Source: Deltaproteobacteria bacterium GWC2_55_46 | Lineage (GTDB): Bacteria > Desulfobacterota > GWC2-55-46 | Direction of reading: 5' to 3' | DNA: 64,000 nucleotides | Assembly: GCA_001595385.3 (NCBI GenBank) | Contig: LVEI03000001.1 | Span: 2,526,724 to 2,590,723, forward strand | Shown: in pieces, positions 19,001 through 27,332 of the stretch | Layout of the letters: every line of letters begins with the position of its first letter | Numbering within the stretch: the first letter of the stretch is position 1 | Translations under genes and position numbers: made by a program | Notes under the pieces: generated by a model | Told to the model about the DNA's origin: nothing | What the model saw: only the letters and a program-made list of their open reading frames with translations | Databases searched by the model: none

Positions 19001-19174
19001 ATGGGGTGGACGAGGGGATTCGAACCTGGGGTCACGGAATTATTCCGGATATTGATAGCAGCCCTTGTTTTTATCGGTCCGGATAAGCTTCCGGAAATTG
19101 CGAGGATGCTCTGGAGAACTTTCGCGGAACTCAAGCGCATAACCGATGGAATAATCTTTCTGTCGAGTGCTTGA
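19001..19174 (+). pseudogene. TatA/TatB-like fragment fused to tRNA remnant
   Basis: From about 19028 the ORF reads GVTELFRILIAALVFIGPDK followed by LPEIARMLWRTFAELKR, which is the transmembrane and amphipathic helix of Tat translocase TatA/TatB proteins. The native first residues are missing because the frame runs out of the tRNA-His fragment. The C-terminus stops after about 15 more residues, short even for TatA. There is no ribosome site before ATG 19001. I take it as a broken tat gene rescued by recombination at the tRNA fragment; a short functional TatA is unlikely but cannot be ruled out. Confidence 0.5.
19002..19026 (-). other. tRNA-His 3' end fragment (possible attachment site or recombination scar)
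   Basis: Read on the minus strand this is the T-loop TTCGAAT, the T-stem strand CCCCT, the acceptor strand CGTCCAC, discriminator C and an encoded CCA. Discriminator C with a GTGG-type acceptor is the hallmark of tRNA-His. The 5' half is absent: the other T-stem strand no longer pairs, and homology ends near 19026. Such 3' fragments are left at the far end of integrated elements. Confidence 0.6.
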
Positions 19175-19227
19175 GGCATGCTGTGGCGGTGCTCGAACAA
19201 AAGCGGTTACAATTTGGTGACACTGGA

Positions 19228-19261
19228 AAAGAAAAAGGGGCTGCGCATAGCGAAACCCCTT
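19228..19261 (-). terminator. Rho-independent terminator of tRNA-Glu
   Basis: On the minus strand, 9 bases after the tRNA CCA, AAGGGG pairs with CCCCTT around an inner CGC/GCG stem, followed by TTTCTTTT. Orientation and position fit termination of the tRNA-Glu transcript. Confidence 0.7.
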
Positions 19262-19269
19262 GATTTAAC

Positions 19270-19345
19270 TGGCGGTCCTACGGGGATTCGAACCCCGGTT
19301 TTAGCCTTGAGAGGGCCACGTCCTAGGCCTCTAGACGATAGGACC
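19270..19345 (-). tRNA. tRNA-Glu (anticodon CTC)
   Basis: A complete 76-base cloverleaf with encoded CCA. The acceptor stem GGTCCTA pairs with TAGGACC, the discriminator is G, the anticodon loop is CTCTCAA (anticodon CTC, reading GAG), and the T-arm is CGGGG-TTCGAAT-CCCCG. The D-arm contains the GTCTAG...CCTAGGAC pattern typical of bacterial tRNA-Glu. A terminator hairpin follows. Confidence 0.93.
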
Positions 19346-19412
19346 AAAGAAATAATATCACGAAACGATACAATATCGGATGTCCTGTTGTCAACCGGTT
19401 TTTAACCTATTT

Positions 19413-20294
19413 TTACTCTCCGGACACTTTTATCGCCTGTATGAAAAGCTCGGTCGAGGCCTTGAAGCGCTCTATGGCACGCTGCCTGTCCCCCGAACCA
19501 AGCGACCTTTGCGCCTCTTCCCTGGCCGAGAGCGCCGCGTCCATGAGCCCTCCGGTCTTCTGTTCGCCGGATTTTACCATGAGTGAGGCAAGGTATTCAT
19601 AGGTGTCGTTCTTTTTAAGCTCATAGGTTATCAGCTCTTGCTGGTCGGCTGGTCTTTTCTTCGGGAACGTTATTATCTCGCCTTGCGAACGCTTATACTC
19701 CTTTATGGCCGAGGTGGCAAGCGCGTAGGCGGTGTTCATCTCGCTAATCGCTCCGTCAAGGTCGCCGCTGGCGGATTTTTTTACCGATGACGCGTAAAGC
19801 TTTCTGCCCTCGGCAAGCTTTTCTGCCTGGAGACCTTCAGCCCCTGCCATGAGCCTTTCGGCGGTCCTCATGAATATCTCCACCTCTGCCTTGGCCTTCC
19901 GGAGCCGCTCCTCTTTCCTCTCGATATCCTTTACGCCCCTGGCATCGGCCTCCTCCACAAGGACAAGCTCCCTTATCGTGAGGTCTTTGGAGAGCATGAT
20001 GGCGTTGACGGCGGCCTCGACCGCGTCGGAGAGGCCTTGTGCCGCCGCATCGTATTCGCCTGCGTTGTAATCCTTTGCCCCTTGGTCGGCAGCCGCGTCA
20101 GCCAGCGCCATGAGCGACTCCGCCTGCTTTGACGACCCTTCAGCTACTATCTTCCTGGCGGCGTTCAGAAGCTCTATAGACCTTTTCATCTTGAGCTCGG
20201 TCTTCTTCTGAGCGCTGACTTCGCCGGGTTGCGCCTGTAACGTATGCTGGAAGGCGAAGAGCAGGGCCAATGAAATGATGATGATTTTAAGCAT
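19413..20294 (-). CDS. Exported helical (TPR-like) protein of unknown function
   Basis: A 293-residue protein with a signal peptide (residues 1-22, cut near LQAQPG). The rest is almost all alpha-helical and rich in Ala, Glu and Lys, with repeated helical hairpins such as AADQGAKDYNAGEYDAAAQG and KKSASGDLDGAISEMNTAYA that have the small-residue spacing of tetratricopeptide-like repeats. It probably sits in the periplasm as a scaffold or binding protein. It is followed at 20345 by a peptidase gene in the same direction; a GGAGG lies just upstream of its ATG. I do not recognise a named family. Confidence 0.6.
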   Translation of the reverse strand: MLKIIIISLALLFAFQHTLQAQPGEVSAQKKTELKMKRSIELLNAARKIVAEGSSKQAESLMALADAAADQGAKDYNAGEYDAAAQGLSDAVEAAVNAIMLSKDLTIRELVLVEEADARGVKDIERKEERLRKAKAEVEIFMRTAERLMAGAEGLQAEKLAEGRKLYASSVKKSASGDLDGAISEMNTAYALATSAIKEYKRSQGEIITFPKKRPADQQELITYELKKNDTYEYLASLMVKSGEQKTGGLMDAALSAREEAQRSLGSGDRQRAIERFKASTELFIQAIKVSGE

Positions 20295-20344
20295 GGATAC
20301 CTCCTTTTTTTTGCGATCCCGGAGGTGTACGTCAAAGGTGCCTG

Positions 20345-22432
20345 TCAGAAAACGTGTTTGAGCGTGCGCTTGCCCTCGAAGAGCCCCTTTTCTACACGGC
20401 CATCGGTAAAGACGAGGTAGCTGAAGTCCGTGAAATAACGGACCCTTCTTGCCGCTTCCATCATCGCGTCCCTGTCGCTGCCGCCTGTCATAAGGGCAAG
20501 GGTCTTGGAGGGGTCATGGGGGTTTTTAACCGCGAGTACCAGCGTGGAGCCTTCCGACGGGAAGGTTTTGCCTCCGATTTCAAAGGAGCTCCCGGTTATC
20601 CGCGCCTGCCTTGAGAAGTACTGGCCCGTAAGCCAATAGAGCCTGTTCTCTCCCGGCCCGCCCAGGATAAAGAGGGAGTGGTCCTTTAAATAATCTTTAC
20701 GTCCTATTTCAGCGTCAGTCGTTATCTCCAGCTCGAAGTCCTTTGAGACGAGGTCCGCCGCCCGGAGGTACTTGTCATAGGGCTTGCTGCTGTTCGGAAG
20801 GACTATGACAGCCTCCTTGTCGCCAAGTAGGCCGGCGAGCGTCGGCGGTATCTCTTCGTCTGAGAGTACGCGGAAGATCCGGTAGTCCGGGTCGACTTCA
20901 ATCGAAAGCGGGGCGGCTTCGAGGTCGACCGTGAACTCCTGTGCTTCATCTTTCATCCTGAACGTCTTCCAGGTCTCGCCGGAGGCGGTCTTTACAAGGA
21001 CAGGAAGGTCGATTACATACGCTGGCGATGACTGCCTCAAGGCTAAGGTAACCGCATAACCCTTATCCGTCTTTTCAGACCTCGCCTTCTCAAGGGTGAG
21101 CCGTGGCCCGCCAACGCGGTCGAGCCACTGGACGAAAAACCACCCGAGGTCACGTCCAGTAGCGCCTTCAAAGGCCCTTCGTATATCCGCCCAGGACGCG
21201 CGCTTAAAGGTGTTCTCCGAGTAGAACCTCCTGAGGCCTTCCCCGAACTGCTCCTTTCCGATGGTCCTCTCGAGCATGTTGAAGACCATGACGCCTTTAT
21301 TATAACCGACCGCCCTCGACGCGGTGCTTGTGGCGTCGGTAAAATCCTTGAGGGCTATCTCACCGCCGTCCTTGGTGAAGTTCTTGTAGCCCCGGAGCTT
21401 GGCCGCCATGAATTCTCTTGCCTTCACAGGCCCTTTCTCGGCATCGAACCTGTAGTCGGCGATGAATGTGGTAAGGGCCTCGGCCCAGTTGCCGAGTGAT
21501 GAGTCTATGAATACGGAGTTGCCAAGCCAGTTGTGCGCTATCTCATGGCCTAGCGAGATATCCGGTATGAACGGGAGCCTTATTACCGAAGAGCCCAGGA
21601 GCGTGAAAGACGGCATGCCGTAGCCAGTCGGCATGAAGTTCTCGACCACGGCGAACTTTTTAAAGGGGTACGGGCCTATGATCGACTGGAAGGCGTCCAG
21701 GTGCCCCTTTGATTTCTCGATATACGTCCTTGACAGTGGCTCATCTTTTTGAAAGAAGAAGGTGTAGATGTCTATGCCCTTGTAGCTCTCTTTTTCTACG
21801 AAGTACCTGCCTGCTATGAGGTCGACCCCGTCAACGGGCCTCCATTCCTTCCATGTCTCCACTACGATAGAGCCTTTTGTCACGCTTGAGGCGAGATCAC
21901 CTTCCATTACTGAAGAATATCCGGCTGGCAGGGTCACCTCGGCCTCGAAGATCACGAGAGAGCCTTCTTCCTGAGGGAACCAGGTCGCGGAAGAGGGGAG
22001 ATAGACCCCTTCCTCACCGATGACGCCGTCGTTCACATAGGCCACGCCACGCTTGAAGCCCTCCGCCGCCTCACGCGGCGTCTGGAACTTCCCGCGAAAG
22101 CCAATGGAAAGCCTTTTCCCGGCCCTGGGCATCTTGATGGTGATCTCGTTGAGGCCGTTATCGATCTTTTTTACCTCTGTTTTGAGTCCTACGCCGTCCG
22201 CTTCGGCCCGGAGTGTTTCTGAGCCGGACCGGAGCAGCAGCCTGACCTCAGAGGCGTCCCTGCCGAGGGTTATATTGTCGGTTCCTTCGATAGTCCCGGA
22301 GGCGATATCTACCGATACCTTTATAGAATGGCGGGACGCTTCATCGGCAAGGCCTTCGCCCTGTACATCCGCCGACGATAAGAGCGCGAAAAGCGCGGCA
22401 AGCAGTACATTAAAGATGATATGCCTTTTCAT
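20345..22432 (-). CDS. Exported M1-family-like metallopeptidase (gluzincin)
   Basis: I start at ATG 22432, which gives 695 residues with a signal peptide (MKRHIIFNVLLAALF..., cut near VQG); the open frame continues upstream without protein-like sequence. His296, Glu297 and His300 form HEIAH, and Glu318 in NWAE is the third zinc ligand. The spacing is 17 residues rather than the usual 18. The GAMEN exopeptidase motif is replaced by GYGMPSF. An N-terminal beta domain (30-200) precedes, and a C-terminal domain of 250 residues follows. It is probably a periplasmic or surface peptidase, with substrate preference unlike classical aminopeptidase N. Confidence 0.8.
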   Translation of the reverse strand: MKRHIIFNVLLAALFALLSSADVQGEGLADEASRHSIKVSVDIASGTIEGTDNITLGRDASEVRLLLRSGSETLRAEADGVGLKTEVKKIDNGLNEITIKMPRAGKRLSIGFRGKFQTPREAAEGFKRGVAYVNDGVIGEEGVYLPSSATWFPQEEGSLVIFEAEVTLPAGYSSVMEGDLASSVTKGSIVVETWKEWRPVDGVDLIAGRYFVEKESYKGIDIYTFFFQKDEPLSRTYIEKSKGHLDAFQSIIGPYPFKKFAVVENFMPTGYGMPSFTLLGSSVIRLPFIPDISLGHEIAHNWLGNSVFIDSSLGNWAEALTTFIADYRFDAEKGPVKAREFMAAKLRGYKNFTKDGGEIALKDFTDATSTASRAVGYNKGVMVFNMLERTIGKEQFGEGLRRFYSENTFKRASWADIRRAFEGATGRDLGWFFVQWLDRVGGPRLTLEKARSEKTDKGYAVTLALRQSSPAYVIDLPVLVKTASGETWKTFRMKDEAQEFTVDLEAAPLSIEVDPDYRIFRVLSDEEIPPTLAGLLGDKEAVIVLPNSSKPYDKYLRAADLVSKDFELEITTDAEIGRKDYLKDHSLFILGGPGENRLYWLTGQYFSRQARITGSSFEIGGKTFPSEGSTLVLAVKNPHDPSKTLALMTGGSDRDAMMEAARRVRYFTDFSYLVFTDGRVEKGLFEGKRTLKHVF

Positions 22433-22548
22433 GTTGTGATAAGGATACCACATCCGGAAAACAAGGTCTATGGCTCGGCATGGTATGTACTTTTTCTCTG
22501 ATATACTAAAATAAGAGCCGCAAACAAAAAAACTCAAGGAGAGGGAAA

Positions 22549-22737
22549 ATGGCAAGGAAGATGAACTTGAATGAGTTCGTTTCCTTCGAAGAAGGACTTT
22601 CCAGCCAGAAAGCGGCTCTTGAGGAGCAGGTGGGAGGCGCAGAAGGTCCGTCCCCGATACCGCAAGGCGTCTATTATGTGGTGAGCGATGCAAGAGTACT
22701 TCTCTTAAGCGTAAAGTCCTGTAGCCTTTCGCAATAG
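22549..22737 (+). CDS. Small hypothetical protein, 62 residues
   Basis: This short ORF has a strong AAGGAGAGG site 4-5 bases before ATG, a TATACT element at 22502-22507 upstream, and a perfect hairpin right after its stop, so it looks like a complete small transcription unit divergent from the peptidase. The protein is acidic and soluble in the first half (NEFVSFEEGLSSQKAALEEQ) and ends in a short beta-rich tail. I recognise no family. Confidence 0.5.
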   Translation: MARKMNLNEFVSFEEGLSSQKAALEEQVGGAEGPSPIPQGVYYVVSDARVLLLSVKSCSLSQ

Positions 22738-22741
22738 CCAT

Positions 22742-22770
22742 GCTCCGCCCGGAGTCTCTCCGGGCGGAGC
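22742..22770 (+). terminator. Strong hairpin after the 62-residue gene
   Basis: A perfect 13-base-pair stem, GCTCCGCCCGGAG against CTCCGGGCGGAGC, with a TCT loop starts 5 bases after the stop codon. No long T-run follows, so termination may be imperfect. Confidence 0.6.
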
Positions 22771-23093
22771 CTCCAGCCTTTCAAAAACCCCGTTACGCGC
22801 CTTGTAATATAACAACTGAAACCAATCGGTGTTAAAGCGTTTTACATGGCGCGCCGCAAGCTTAAAATAACTCGCGGGCAGGAAGCCGGCGGCTTTTTAT
22901 GTGTTAAAATCAATTATCAAAGTTGATCGTGTCAGCAAGTCCGCTGCATGTCTTCCGGCCGAAAGCGCAGTCCCTCTTCCGTACCGATTCCGTAAAAAAG
23001 AATTTACCCGCTATGAAGCCGTAGATCTTTTTGTGGAGCGACTTTCTTTTTTGTATTCCGTGCTCACTAAACCATTATGAAAGGAGCAATGGG
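22771..23093. other. Leader region upstream of the cytochrome gene, no gene seen
   Basis: No ORF is convincing here. I looked for a c-di-GMP (GEMM) riboswitch, common before cytochrome genes, and saw none of its conserved segments. A small AAGCC/GGCTT hairpin with a T-run lies near 22888-22902. Confidence 0.35.
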
Positions 23094-23993
23094 ATGAAAA
23101 GGTTTATCGCTTTTACAATCGTGGTGTCAGCGGTCTTTATCTCTTTTGAAGCGAGTGCTGTCGTGAACACGTACGAGGTGGGTGACGCCGCCGGGGGGAT
23201 CGCCACAACGAGGCATAACCTCGGGTCGACCGGCAGGTACACGAGGACGGGGAGCACGACGGAGATTTGCGTATTCTGCCATACGCCCCATCACACGAAC
23301 ACAGAAAACGACATCAGGCCTTTGTGGAACAGGGCCTCGCCCAACCTCGCGGCCTATACGGCATACGGCACGACCCTTGCCGGCACCACTATAGCCACAA
23401 GCGACATCGGCTCCACGACCCTTGCCTGCCTGAGCTGCCATGACGGGGTATCGACCTTCGACAACCTTGCAAACGCGCCGGGCAAGAACGGTGTTACCCT
23501 GAACGGTACGTCGGACATGGGCTGGACATTTTTCGACGCCATAGGGGTCACTCAGGACTTCATGACAGCCCAGCGCCTTAATATAGGTGCTGACCTCTCA
23601 AACGACCACCCGGTCTCGGTCCCTTACAGGGAGCTTGTAGCCGGGCTCAGGCCGATTGAAAGCGTCATAGCTGCCATAGACCTTACCACCGATATCGGGG
23701 TGAGCGCTCTTTCATTCGACCAGGGCAACCTCCAGCGGAACCTGTGGGCGGTCAAGGGCTACATATCCGACACCGCGAGCATCCAGGACCTGCTGCGCGA
23801 GCACAACGGCGTATTCAGGGTCGAGTGCTCTTCGTGCCACGACCCGCACTTCAATAATAAGTCGTGGAACGAGATCGACAATACCTATTCTACGGTAGTA
23901 GCCGAGCAGGAGCTTGAATCTAACGGACTGTTCATTAGAAGGGTCGGCGGCAACTCCGGCTCCGGCCTTTGCAGGACCTGTCATAACAAGTAA
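23094..23993 (+). CDS. Exported tetraheme c-type cytochrome
   Basis: A 299-residue protein with a signal peptide cut near ASA (residue about 21) and four CXXCH heme-binding motifs: CVFCHTPHH, CLSCHDG, CSSCHDPH and CRTCHNK at the very C-terminus. The CHTPHH and CHDPHF contexts are those of the doubled-CXXCH cytochrome family. ATG 23094 has AAAGGAG upstream. It would carry electrons in the periplasm or at the cell surface. It stands alone, so its partners are elsewhere. Confidence 0.88.
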   Translation: MKRFIAFTIVVSAVFISFEASAVVNTYEVGDAAGGIATTRHNLGSTGRYTRTGSTTEICVFCHTPHHTNTENDIRPLWNRASPNLAAYTAYGTTLAGTTIATSDIGSTTLACLSCHDGVSTFDNLANAPGKNGVTLNGTSDMGWTFFDAIGVTQDFMTAQRLNIGADLSNDHPVSVPYRELVAGLRPIESVIAAIDLTTDIGVSALSFDQGNLQRNLWAVKGYISDTASIQDLLREHNGVFRVECSSCHDPHFNNKSWNEIDNTYSTVVAEQELESNGLFIRRVGGNSGSGLCRTCHNK

Positions 23994-24108
23994 GAGGAGG
24001 CGCTTTTACGGTCGGTTTCTTTTTTCCCTGGCAAAAATCTGATTATTGTCATTGATGTAACTGCCGCGGGATGGTTAGATCCAGGGAAAAATACCGGGGA
24101 GGGGCTTG

Positions 24109-24405
24109 ATGGAGCTGATAGACCTGTTCGAGAGGACCGAGTTTGCCGCTGAGTTCGTGCCGCGCATACTGAGGGTAAGGCCTGAGTACAAGGTGCCCCT
24201 TATCTGCATGGAGCCGGGCCAGGAGATAAAGCCGCACCAGAGCGGGGCTGGCGTATTCTATTTCGTGAGCGGCAGCGGTATTATGACCGTCGAGGGGAAG
24301 GAAAATGAAGTCAGGGCAGGGAAGATGGTATTCGTCGAAAAAGGCGAGTCCCGCGGCATAAGGGCTGTTGAAAAGCTGGTTGCCTTTGCCGTGCATATGG
24401 GTTAA
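24109..24405 (+). CDS. Small cupin-domain protein
   Basis: A 98-residue single-domain cupin. The first motif is PGQEIKPHQ...GVFYFVSGSG, the second ENEVRAGKMVFVEKGESRGI. The His of the first motif (KPHQ) is present, but the usual second His is replaced, so metal binding may be incomplete. ATG 24109 follows GGAGGGG. The protein may sense or bind a small molecule; no substrate can be named. A terminator follows downstream. Confidence 0.75.
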   Translation: MELIDLFERTEFAAEFVPRILRVRPEYKVPLICMEPGQEIKPHQSGAGVFYFVSGSGIMTVEGKENEVRAGKMVFVEKGESRGIRAVEKLVAFAVHMG

Positions 24406-24495
24406 ATAACAGGCCGCTCAAAAAGGCCAATCCGCGCCGTTTTGACCTTTTTAGGCAGCCTGGTTTTTGTGGCTCTCAGTAACCAGTTAATCCGA

Positions 24496-24529
24496 GGGGG
24501 TTGGCGATGTCGCCAACCCCCCATTTTTT
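24496..24529 (+). terminator. Rho-independent terminator
   Basis: GGGGGTTGGCG pairs perfectly with CGCCAACCCCC around an ATGT loop and is followed by six T. It belongs to a set of hairpins in this window that share the GGGGTT/AACCCC base. Confidence 0.8.
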
Positions 24530-24629
24530 ATAAGGAAGCTCTGAGCAGTGGCGGCGGTATTGATTTTTCGCTTTCTTATAATACGGGAAGGGTATTCACA
24601 TATATGGCGCTCGAAACGCAAGGGAGGGG

Positions 24630-24687
24630 TAGGCCCTTTTCAGCTACAATCACTTTTGCGGTAAAGGAGGTGGCTGAAAAGGGCCTA
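24630..24687. repeat. 15-bp perfect inverted repeat with 28-base loop
   Basis: TAGGCCCTTTTCAGC at 24630-24644 is repeated inverted at 24673-24687. It lies between the cupin terminator and the convergent outer-membrane gene. It could be a small mobile palindrome or a processed structure; no coding explanation is seen. Confidence 0.6.
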
Positions 24688-24743
24688 CATTTTCTGGCTT
24701 TCTCGGAGTTGCCAGTGCGGAGAGTCTTAAAAGTCCCCCGGCC

Positions 24744-25412
24744 TTAGAAGTTTATACCCAGGTAAAGGGACGCAGTCGAATAGCTGTTCTTTATGTCCGG
24801 TTCGCCGCTGGCGATAGTGTAGCGGTAATCTACGCCAACGCTCATCAGGTTGTTTATGACGTACTCCACCCCGGCTCCAACGTGATAGCCGATGTCCAGA
24901 TAGGTGGTGTCGTCAGACGGCGGTGAGTTGACCATGAACGCGAGGCCCGCCGGTATTATCCAGGGCCTTACCTTGCCGCCGGCGATGTTGTCGAACCTGT
25001 ACTTGGGGGCGACTACCACGATAAGCTCGGAGACGGTGACCTCTTTGGTATTGTGCGTGCCGACACCGTCGAGCTCAAGGAGCGTCGTGGTGGTCTGCGT
25101 CACCACGTTCTTCGAGTAGCTGGCGTAGTCGAGCATGACCTCGCCGAGGAGGGTGCCAGGTCCGAGGTTTTTCACCATCGCCAGGTCGAGCCCGGCGCTC
25201 ACGTTCCACCCGCTGGTGTCGTCATTTTCACCCTCTCCGAAGACGTTGAGGGTATCGGTGAATATCTGGCCGCCTCTGTCGTTAGCGAAATTTGACTTAC
25301 CGTACCTGAAGAAGACCTGATTGTCGCCTGCGTTTCCAATACTTGCCAGTGGACCTGTTATGAATAGGATAGCGAAAAACAGTACAAAGAACGAAAACGG
25401 TTTTTTCAGCAT
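24744..25412 (-). CDS. Outer-membrane beta-barrel protein, OmpW/Opa-like size
   Basis: About 222 residues with a signal peptide (MLKKPFSFF..., cut near GNAG). The mature part alternates polar and hydrophobic residues in about eight strands and ends in YLGINF, with the C-terminal Phe that the Bam machinery recognises. The VGVDYRYTIASG segment is typical of small barrels. ATG 25412 has GGAGGT 4 bases upstream; a TTG 12 bases earlier is an alternative. Function is unknown. Confidence 0.7.
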   Translation of the reverse strand: MLKKPFSFFVLFFAILFITGPLASIGNAGDNQVFFRYGKSNFANDRGGQIFTDTLNVFGEGENDDTSGWNVSAGLDLAMVKNLGPGTLLGEVMLDYASYSKNVVTQTTTTLLELDGVGTHNTKEVTVSELIVVVAPKYRFDNIAGGKVRPWIIPAGLAFMVNSPPSDDTTYLDIGYHVGAGVEYVINNLMSVGVDYRYTIASGEPDIKNSYSTASLYLGINF

Positions 25413-25424
25413 TACGACCTCCAA

Positions 25425-25820
25425 CAGGGATGTGGTTGCAATACGATTCCCGGATAGCCGCCACCCGGACGACGCACCGGGGCCTCAGCTCTTGCCTCCT
25501 TTCTTTTGTTTTGCTTGTGCCTTATTAAGACTGCAATAGGGGTGCCAGATAGTATTATCTTGTAAATACAAGAGGTTATGTCAAAGGCCGGTTTGTGGGG
25601 GGATGCGGCAGGATTGTAACAGGCAGGGCAGGGACGCTCTGTCTGGTCTATTGTTTTGCTGTTAAAAATCGAAGGTGTGAGCAAAGATGACGCATGAGGC
25701 ATCTTTGTCTCATGATGAGGGGTGCAATAAGGGTTGGAGAGCCCAGGCGTGGTTTGAACGTTGTTTGTGAAGGCTTTTTTTCGAAGGATGGGACGCGGAC
25801 CGGCTTTTTTCAGAAGCCTG
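25425..25820. other. Intergenic, nothing supported
   Basis: This gap between two minus-strand genes holds no ORF with a ribosome site or protein-like composition. The long frames through it are unsupported by codon use. Confidence 0.4.
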
Positions 25821-26921
25821 TCAGTTCTTTTGCGCTGCTTTCGCCACCGCGGACCTGTAATCGATAGGGAGCTGGATGAGCACCCTGGTCCCCTTGCCGG
25901 GCTTGCTTTTTATCACTATCTCACCCTTCAGGTCCATCAAGATCCCGTAGCTTACCGAAAGGCCCAGTCCGGTACCCTTGCCTATGGGCTTGGTGGTGAA
26001 GAATGGCTCGAATATCCTTTTCAGGTTCGCTTCCGTGATGCCAGGGCCGTTGTCGCTTATGGAGACGCAGGCGAAGTTGTCCTGCACATAGGTGGCCACC
26101 TCTACCTGCCCATTCTCATCGACCGCCTCGACAGCGTTCTTGATGAGGTTCAAAAGGACCTGGCGGAACCTGTACGGGTCTGTCATGAGCGTCGGCAGGC
26201 CTGCGGAGAGGGCCCTGGTGATCGTCACCGACTGCCTCGCGCCCTTTATTATGAACTCGACTGTTTTTGATACGAGCGTGTTCAGGTCGGTCTCCATCAG
26301 GCAGATCATGCCTTTTTGGGAGAAATCGAGCAGGTCCTGGTTTATCATCCTGCACCTGGCTATCTCCCCGTTCATATCCGCCAGATATTCATGTATAGCC
26401 TCACGCTGTTCTCTTTTTCCGTGCAATTCCGACAGAGAGCGTTCGATCTCCTTTGAGATGAGAGATATGGTGCCAAGCGGTGTATTAAGCTCATGGGCAA
26501 CACCTGCCGCCAGCTGCCCGATGGCCGCCATCTTCTCCAGCTGCGCCATCAGGTCGTCCTCCTGGACGACGACAGGCCTTTTGGTCACATCCATCACCAT
26601 CTCGACGACATCGGATGGCGACCCGGTCGAGCCCGGCAATGGTATCGCCGTCACTTCGTACTTCTTCTGCCCTTCAGAGGTGAGGGTGGAGAACTCGTAG
26701 CGCACAACCGTGCCGTTCTCTATCGCCCTGGCCGTAGGGCAGATGTTGCAGAAGCCGCTGCCAAAGACCTGGGTCCTGTAGCACTGGCGCCTTTCGCCAG
26801 CCTTGTTTGCTGCGAACCATTCCCTGGCCTTGTGGTTCATCCAGCGGACCCGGTGCTCTGAATCGATCATGAAGAACGCTATGGGTAGATTATCCGGAAA
26901 GTCCATTCTCTCTCGTCCCAT
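25821..26921 (-). CDS. PAS sensor histidine kinase
   Basis: A 366-residue soluble kinase. The PAS domain (about 8-115) carries Cys47, Cys58 and Cys61 (CYRTQ...CNICP), a pattern that might bind a metal or cluster or act as a redox switch. HisKA has His143 in [10 protein letters not shown], and the ATPase domain has [14 protein letters not shown] N box (here [12 protein letters not shown]), [18 protein letters not shown] and GTGLGLSV. There is no membrane segment, so the signal is cytoplasmic. No response regulator is adjacent, which makes it an orphan. Confidence 0.88.
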   Translation of the reverse strand: MGRERMDFPDNLPIAFFMIDSEHRVRWMNHKAREWFAANKAGERRQCYRTQVFGSGFCNICPTARAIENGTVVRYEFSTLTSEGQKKYEVTAIPLPGSTGSPSDVVEMVMDVTKRPVVVQEDDLMAQLEKMAAIGQLAAGVAHELNTPLGTISLISKEIERSLSELHGKREQREAIHEYLADMNGEIARCRMINQDLLDFSQKGMICLMETDLNTLVSKTVEFIIKGARQSVTITRALSAGLPTLMTDPYRFRQVLLNLIKNAVEAVDENGQVEVATYVQDNFACVSISDNGPGITEANLKRIFEPFFTTKPIGKGTGLGLSVSYGILMDLKGEIVIKSKPGKGTRVLIQLPIDYRSAVAKAAQKN

Positions 26922-27332
26922 GTTATTTTAGATAATTAAGACCTTTTTGGTCTGAAATATATTTCAAAAAAAAGGCCTGCTGCCCTCATTCTCTTTTTAT
27001 TTATCTGATAATAATACTACGGTCAGAAGCAGAGTACAAGGAGAAAACCGCCATCAGGTAGGTGTAGCGCGGCCTGCCTGTTGACCGCTTTTAATGGTGG
27101 TTGGAAGAATTTGGTGATCGGTGGACTAAGCCCACCCTTGTATTGCTGAAATGGGATTACTTTTCAAGTCTCGCAATATGGCAATCCGTCCTTGGATTGC
27201 CTGGCAGGCTGTTTTTCAACACCCTGCTAAAGATATAACAAAGGGGTTGCGGATTTCTCCGTAACCCCTTTGTTATATTCCAGCAACTGCGCTAGCCGCC
27301 TCAAACAGGCTGCCCATGTGAGGACTGCGGGC
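26922..27332. other. Intergenic region with three hairpins, no gene
   Basis: No ORF is supported. It holds a GGTGG...CCACC hairpin at about 27120-27136, a perfect GGCAATCC/GGATTGCC hairpin at 27180-27201, and the long terminator listed separately. Confidence 0.5.
27235..27276. terminator. Long palindromic terminator, probably bidirectional
   Basis: A 19-base-pair stem with one G-T pair (ATAACAAAGGGGTTGCGGA and its partner) and a TTTC loop. It sits 57 bases past the end of the beta-helix gene and upstream of the kinase end. It shares the AAGGGGTT base with other hairpins in the window. Confidence 0.65.

Noticed and set aside
22433..22741. N-terminal extension of the peptidase ORF by 103 codons
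   Set aside because: A signal peptide begins exactly at ATG 22432 and the upstream frame has low-complexity Ser/Leu sequence and overlaps the divergent 62-residue gene.
22771..23093. Possible c-di-GMP riboswitch before the cytochrome gene
   Set aside because: None of the conserved GEMM segments were found in the leader.
25761..26270. Forward ORF across the kinase gene
   Set aside because: It is antisense to the conserved ATPase domain and has no independent support.
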